From the NCBI GenBank assembly GCA_009733775.1, contig WOGZ01000572.1, positions 1-14,174 of the forward strand: DNA of 14,174 bases. The letters are read 5' to 3'. A program made the position numbers and the translations under genes. Under the pieces are notes generated by a model. That model ran no database searches, had not been told where the DNA came from, and was given only the letters and a program-made list of their open reading frames with translations. Shown in pieces: positions 9,578 to 14,174 of this stretch. Each line of letters opens with the position of its first letter. The first letter of the stretch is position 1. Source of the DNA: Alectoria sarmentosa (lineage: Eukaryota; Ascomycota; Lecanoromycetes; Lecanorales; Parmeliaceae).

Positions 9578-9871
9578 GTTACGAAGAACATGATCAGAAC
9601 GTCGAAGTGAGTAACTGATTGACACAACCAGCTTGGCTTCAGATCTTAGACTCCAGCTTCCATAAGGATTAAAATCACTTTAGGATATTGCAATGCTTTT
9701 ATATTCGACTACGGCAGCCCACAATCACGCTTCCTCAAAGACGTAAGTAACAACAAGTGATATCTTCTATTCCTATAATAGCAGCAAGCCTTCAGCCTAC
9801 AAAGACTTCAGTCAGACGCTCAGCTCGCCCATGTTTGCAGTTACCTTCGTCAAGAGGACTGCTGACCGTTC
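9578..9871. other. Intergenic stretch between the two convergent genes
   Basis: These 294 bases of normal composition lie between the RPS4 stop and the stop codon of the leftward membrane-protein gene, so they should hold both 3' ends. A + frame before a GTAAGT at 9,743 (residues FIFDYGSPQSRFLKD) can be read on past a TAATAG-type acceptor near 9,781, which may be the relic of another exon. It matches nothing I recognise and hits a stop soon after. Confidence 0.5.
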
Positions 9872-10503
9872 CTAGCTGTTTTTCTTGGTTGCCTTCTTCG
9901 AGCTATGCAACACTTTATCTTTTCCAAATGCACCCACCAAGTACAAAATCCTGACCAAAAGAAGGCCAAGCGTAACTCCAATATTGCCCCAACCCATTGA
10001 ATTCCATCCCTGCACATCTATAAAGTCGGTGTAACCCCTGAATTACAATTCCAGAGTCAGAATTGCCTATTTTATGGGTAATATTGAGCCTTGGAACATT
10101 TCTTGAAAGTACAAAATTCAAGACATTTCTCAAGACTCAATACTTGATCCAAAAGTAAAAAGACGGACGCCGATAATACGTACATTATCGCATATGTAAC
10201 GTATAGGTGGCCTACGTCAGCAATGGCGCAGGCGAGCAAAAAGTTGCGCACAACTTTTGCTTCTGTTGTACCGTAAAGAACACCAACTCCAACCATGGCA
10301 AGAAGTCCGTATACATTTCCCAATTGTAGAGCCAGGATATGATTTGTCGCCGTCGGCGACATGGTGGTGATTGAGGTTGAGGGAAGTTGAGAATTGACGA
10401 AGCCTGTCGTATCTAGCATTGGGGCGAGGTAGCCTGCGACAAGGGCAATTGGCTCGAAGACGGTGAACACGATACGAGGAAATACTGGTAGTATAGAAGC
10501 CAT
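9872..10503 (-). CDS. DUF7704-type four-helix membrane protein, two exons, apparently intact
   Basis: Exon 1 is 10,503-10,184 and exon 2 is 10,037-9,872, giving exactly 162 codons (161 residues plus TAG). The ATG at 10,503 has AAC before it and G after it, a good fungal start context; the frame upstream of it contains no other ATG. Four hydrophobic segments lie at about 10-30, 55-78, 84-107 and 122-145, followed by a Lys-rich tail. FEP (16-18), ADVGHLY (95-101) and WN..GWGNIG (118-127) match the pattern I know from fungal DUF7704 proteins (YIEP, LLIADxGHLY, WNxxDWGN), and the length is usual for them. Their function is unknown; an integral membrane role is all that can be inferred. The HLY...WN motifs fall on both sides of the intron, which confirms the splice. 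The gene converges on the RPS4 pseudogene. Its upstream region is cut short by a transposon-like end 90 bp away, so its expression is uncertain. Confidence 0.82.
10038..10183 (-). other. Intron of the DUF7704-type gene (146 bp)
   Basis: On the minus strand the intron starts GTACGT (10,183-10,178) and ends TTCAG (10,038), with a CTGAC branch site at 10,060-10,056, about 18 bases before the acceptor. It splits the Met codon at residue 107 and joins YVTYAIM to GYTDFIDV in frame. Reading through the donor instead gives a frame ending at 10,072 that loses the conserved WN..GWGN motif and the fourth membrane helix. Confidence 0.85.
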
Positions 10504-10593
10504 GTTTGCTGTAGCTCGGCGGAGGCTCAAAGGGAATGGTCGCAGAGGATGTACAAGCTCGGCATAGTCTTTAGCAATACGCCAACATCAATA
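10504..10593 (-). promoter_or_regulatory. Short upstream region of the DUF7704-type gene
   Basis: Only about 90 bases separate the ATG from the TA dinucleotide that borders the transposon-like end. No clear TATA box is present. This may be all that is left of the native promoter and 5' leader, or transcription may start inside the neighbouring element. Confidence 0.35.
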
Positions 10594-10710
10594 CAAGCGG
10601 ACCTCGCTATAACGGAATTGGACTTAACGGATTCCTCGTTGTTACGGAACCGAGTTGCGGAAATCCTCATATAAATAACGGAAATCCTCGTTATAACCTT
10701 ATACGGAATG
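10594..10710. mobile_element. Probable end of a pogo/Tc1-mariner (DDE_1) DNA transposon
   Basis: Directly after a TA (10,592-10,593) the sequence starts CAAGCGGACCTCGCTATAACGG. The motif CCTCGTTATAACGGAA is then repeated in variant form at about 10,601, 10,632, 10,663 and 10,684. Ends with ACCTCG.TATAACGGA-type repeats next to a TA target are typical of pogo/Tigger-like elements with CENP-B-type transposases. No opposite terminal inverted repeat and no transposase frame are present, so this is a fragment or a truncated element. Confidence 0.5.
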
Positions 10711-10959
10711 GTTTCTAAGGGAGTTAAAACAAGGCATAAAGTGTGCATAATATATGTAAAAGATATGCATAAGTATAAGATTAGTGCACAATACAGTTTG
10801 CACAAGGTATTTTTGCGGCTAAAAGTTCAATAACTCGTACAATCCAGAAGTGAGTTACGACGCTAAAGGATAGTGTTCTGGCACTCTATTAAAGTTCTTA
10901 AAGGTGTTAACCTTACGGGCGTGCCTGCAAATGCGCACACCGTATTGAGATAATATAAA
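10711..10959. other. Right part of the island, no gene recognised
   Basis: The composition is intermediate and there is no convincing coding frame. The short open frame on the minus strand at 10,527-10,805 runs through the transposon-like repeats and is not a gene. This may be the interior of the pogo-like element. Confidence 0.45.
10869..10888 (+). repeat. 20-bp motif shared by both edges of the island (right copy)
   Basis: Partner of 8,372-8,391, with 17 of 20 bases the same and in direct orientation. It lies about 70 bases inside the right composition boundary. Confidence 0.4.
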
Positions 10960-11914
10960 TATTATTATTAAATACAATCGCAGCTAAATGAAAATAATAA
11001 CTTATAATAATATTATATGTAATAATATAAATTAATTAATATTTACAAATATACGATATAAGATTTAAAACGATTTCAATTAATAACGCGTTCGTAATAT
11101 AAAATAATTTCAAAATTAATTATTAAAATCGAATTAAAATCGTTTAAAAATATTAATATATATAAAGAAATAATGTAAAGCTGAGTTAAAATACCTTAAA
11201 TTTGTATATGCAGTTAATTATAAATTTTATTTGATTTCGTCTTTTAAAATAGCGTTAAAATAGCGTCTTTAAACCTCTCGAGTGATTTTATTAAAATTTA
11301 TATATAAAAATCTTACATCTTTTGCCTTTTACTCTCTTAAAGACATAATTTTTTTATAATTTTATAAATTGTAAAATTCGATTTGCGCTTTTCAATAACG
11401 TAAAAATATTAATATTTGATTCAATATTCGTGAAGTGAATAAATGTTCAAATATTCAATTTTGAAGTTTTATAAAATCTATTCGAAGTCGATTAATCTTT
11501 TTTTCGTTTTATTTATTTATTTATTGAGTGCGAAGTTACGCGTAATATTTTTATTATTTAATTAATCGTTTAATTAATTATAAATATAAATATATTTGTT
11601 ATTAATACGTCTCGTTTTTATATTACAAAGGATTTTAGATATTGTAATCGTTTTTTAATACTCTTTTGAAACCCGTATTAATGCGTGTAAACGTCGCTTT
11701 TTAAACGAGTCTTTTTTCATTGATAATCGAGGCAAAACATTAATTATTATCAAAAAATTAATTATTATTGCTTCAAAAGAACGTGAAAGATTTTTAAAAA
11801 GATTTCGAACAGATTTTTCGCTCTTATAATCATCGTTTTCTTAAATTAATCGATTTTCGTTTTTTTAAAACGCGCTCTCTTTTTTTATCTCGTTTATCAT
11901 TTTTTTTTTCATTC
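10960..11914. other. A+T-rich DNA without a partner in the left arm
   Basis: No gene is recognised. Parts (about 11,160-11,470 and 11,620-11,720) keep more CpA, CpT and TpG than the inverted-repeat arms. If the right arm is a longer copy of the same element, this stretch is the part missing from the left copy, where the island begins. It may hold RT/RNase H-region or 3' LTR debris, but no motif was found to show that. Confidence 0.45.
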
Positions 11915-14174
11915 AACGACGCGTTTTTTACATTTTTAAACGATTGAAAAATGTTTAAATCGATGTTATAAATTATTTGTTGTGAGATTTATTAATAGAT
12001 TTTTTTAATATCGATTTTTTTAATAGCCTTTTTTCAAGTTCGCTTTTTAATTCTCTTTTAACAATTATTTAATTTTTAATAAAATTAACAAATTATATTG
12101 CGCGTTATTTATATATTATAAAATCTCTGCGACATAATTTCGATTTTATAAATTAAATTTGCGATCGATATAATGCGACGTCGTTTATAAATAAAACATT
12201 TAAATAATGTTATAATAACGATAAAATTAAAATTATTATATTCAAAATAAACGTTTTATAAAACGAAAATGAAAATAATAATTAAAATAAAAATAAAGAG
12301 CATTAAAGAGACGTTAAAATAAATGTAAATTATTTTATTAATTTCAACGAGCGTGATATTAATAATATGTTACATTTTTTGAAGTTTAATATCATAATTT
12401 TAATCGATAAATGTAAAAAATATCGCGCTTATAGCGTTTAATATAATAACATCATCTCGATAATCTCATAATAAATTATTATTAATTATTCGATCGTTTC
12501 ATTTATGTATAAAATGTAAGACGCGATAATTATTTATATATTTATTTTAAAATCTTTAAAGGATAAGAGATCGATTTTTGATCAAATTTACATCATAAAT
12601 AACATTTAAAAACAATTTATAACACGATATAATTTTTTTTCGATCGCGTTTTTTATATTAATTGTGTTAAATATGATTATTATAATAATATTAAATAATA
12701 ATTTTATCGAAAATTTTTTTTTTTTTTTAAAAGCATTAATTTTTACATTATTACCCTTAAAACGATATTTAAAAAATTAAAAATCGATTTAATTATACGA
12801 GATTATAAGTTATTATATAAAAATTCGCAATATTATAATTCACGCATTTATAATCGTTTTATTTTAAATAAAATCGTTATTATTTAAAAAAACGATATAA
12901 ATAATTTATTAAATATGTTCGAGACGAAAAACGTTTTAATTAAAACTTAAAATAGCGATAAATATAATGTTTTATATTGATATCTCGTTTATATATTATT
13001 ACGTTATTCATTTATCTTTTTATTCGATAAACAATCATAATATAATAATATATTTATTATAAATATTTTATTTAATAAAAAAAATTTTATTAATCGAGAT
13101 AATAATAATAATTTCGTTTTATAAATTAATAATCGATAAAATTTAACACGAATCACATTAATTTTTTTTTTATAAATTTATTTCTTTATTTTTTCAAATT
13201 TATTAAGTTGATTCTTTATAAATATTTTATATAAACTCGTTTTATTAAATTTAATCGTCTTTTTCATTGCGATAAATTGTTTTAATATTTCGTTTACGAT
13301 ATATATATAATTATTGAAAATAATCGATTTTATTAAATGAGATAAAATTAAAAGACTATTCGAATTGATATTTATTAAATAATTATTAATGTTTAAATCG
13401 ATAAAGTTATTATAAACGCATAAACTAATAAATAACGTATTGTCTTTTTTTTTCATATTAAAAAAATTCACGATTTATGAAATAATTTTATTAAAATTGT
13501 ATAATTTTAATTATTAAGTTTAATCAATTAAACATTTTTATTGTTTTTATTTATAATTTAAAATGAATTGAAATCATCGTTAATTTATTATTTAACGAAT
13601 TAATTATTAATCGATTTAATTTAATAACAAGAATGTTTAAATTGAAGTTAAAGATTTTTATAAATAATATTTTAAAAAAGAAAATGCTTGATAAATTTTC
13701 TCTCATTTTTTTTAATAAATTTATTCATAATAAAATTTTTGAAAACACGTTAATTAGATAATTAATGTAAATTATAATCTTTAAAAATGTTTTTGATATC
13801 GTTTAATTTTTTATACGTCGTAATTTTTGTTTATAAATTTTATAATGTTTTTAAATTTTTTCTTTTTATCTCGAAAATAAAATTACGATCGATTAAAATT
13901 TCGATAATTAATTTTAATTTTAATTGACTTTTGTTTATAAAAGATCGAATTTTAACGTATTATTATATTATAAAATTTTCAAATCGAGAATTATCGTATA
14001 TTTATATATTCATTATATTATATTTTAAAAATCGTTATTTAAACGTTAACGAGATAAACGTTATTATTAATATTAAAATCTTTAATTATATACGATTTTT
14101 CAATCTTTATATCATCGTGATTAAATATATAATTTATAATAATTATAATTATTACGTTATAAATAAAACGAATA
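11915..14174 (-). repeat. Right arm of the large inverted repeat (continues past window)
   Basis: Reverse-complement partner of the left arm at 5,455-8,215, without the 505-bp insertion. Its last base pairs with about 5,455, so the true outer end of the repeat is not seen. It often keeps C or G where the left arm has T or A, and the reverse is also true, which suggests independent RIP of two copies of one ancestor. Confidence 0.85.
13178..13465 (-). pseudogene. Best preserved pol-frame fragment in the right arm
   Basis: An uninterrupted minus frame of about 95 codons. The left arm at about 6,690-6,945 keeps the same protein in the + orientation (KKTIKFNKT, LYKIFIKN, FNKFEK in common). There a CAA (Gln) codon has become TAA, a C-to-T change at CpA, which is the classical RIP context. 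The left copy also shows more stops further upstream in the frame. The frame probably belongs to the same decayed polyprotein, upstream of the integrase-like segment. No domain is recognised, and survival of the open frame is probably luck. Confidence 0.4.

Noticed and set aside
9757..9954. Plus-strand open frame of 65 codons
   Set aside because: It is antisense to exon 2 of the leftward gene and in no recognisable family; a shadow frame.
10072..10530. A single-exon 152-residue reading of the membrane-protein gene
   Set aside because: It needs a TTG start and reads through a GTACGT donor. The spliced model starts at ATG 10,503 and recovers the conserved WN..GWGN motif and the last membrane helix.
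1..14174. Mitochondrial DNA, suggested by the extreme A+T content
   Set aside because: The island has spliceosomal-type introns, a cytosolic ribosomal protein relic and a nuclear-type membrane-protein gene. The flanks lack mitochondrial genes, tRNAs and group I/II introns.
1..14174. A defence island or secondary-metabolite cluster
   Set aside because: Only one intact gene is present, with no enzyme, nuclease or transporter set around it. Transposon decay explains the rest.

Overview
The window looks like part of the nuclear genome of a filamentous ascomycete (Pezizomycotina). A small gene-bearing island of ordinary base composition (about 8,300-10,960) lies between two very A+T-rich flanks. 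The island carries short spliceosomal introns (GTAAGT donor, CTGAC branch site, YAG acceptor), a fungal-type 40S ribosomal protein S4 relic and a fungal membrane protein of the DUF7704 type. The flanks look like old transposons destroyed by repeat-induced point mutation (RIP): almost no intact frames, very high T and A, and most surviving cytosines sitting in CpG. The species cannot be named from this sequence.

Layout. 1-1,045 holds A+T-rich tandem arrays. 1,046-2,940 is decayed sequence with no recognisable gene. 2,941-3,400 is a less decayed stretch with features of an LTR. 3,401-5,454 is decayed sequence, possibly the 5' part of a retroelement. 5,455-8,215 is the left arm of a large inverted repeat. 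It holds traces of a polyprotein reading rightward, with an integrase-like segment near 7,260-7,600, and it is interrupted at 5,805-6,309 by a small element with 170-bp direct terminal repeats. 8,216-8,300 is the transition into the island. 10,960-11,914 is A+T-rich DNA with no partner in the left arm. 11,915-14,174 is the right arm, in inverse orientation and running off the window.

In the island, a rightward RPS4 (eS4) pseudogene (8,532-9,577) keeps its introns but has frameshifts, two nonsense codons and damaged splice sites. It faces tail-to-tail a leftward, apparently intact two-exon gene (10,503 to 9,872) for a 161-residue four-helix membrane protein of the DUF7704 type. About 90 bp upstream of that start codon lies what looks like one end of a pogo/Tc1-mariner transposon, so the gene has little of its own promoter left.

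No operon-like or defence system is evident. The interest is in genome dynamics: an intact gene in a RIP desert, a roughly 2.3-kb inverted repeat around it, a TRIM-like insertion present in only one arm, and a mutation footprint that leaves CpG strikingly over-represented.
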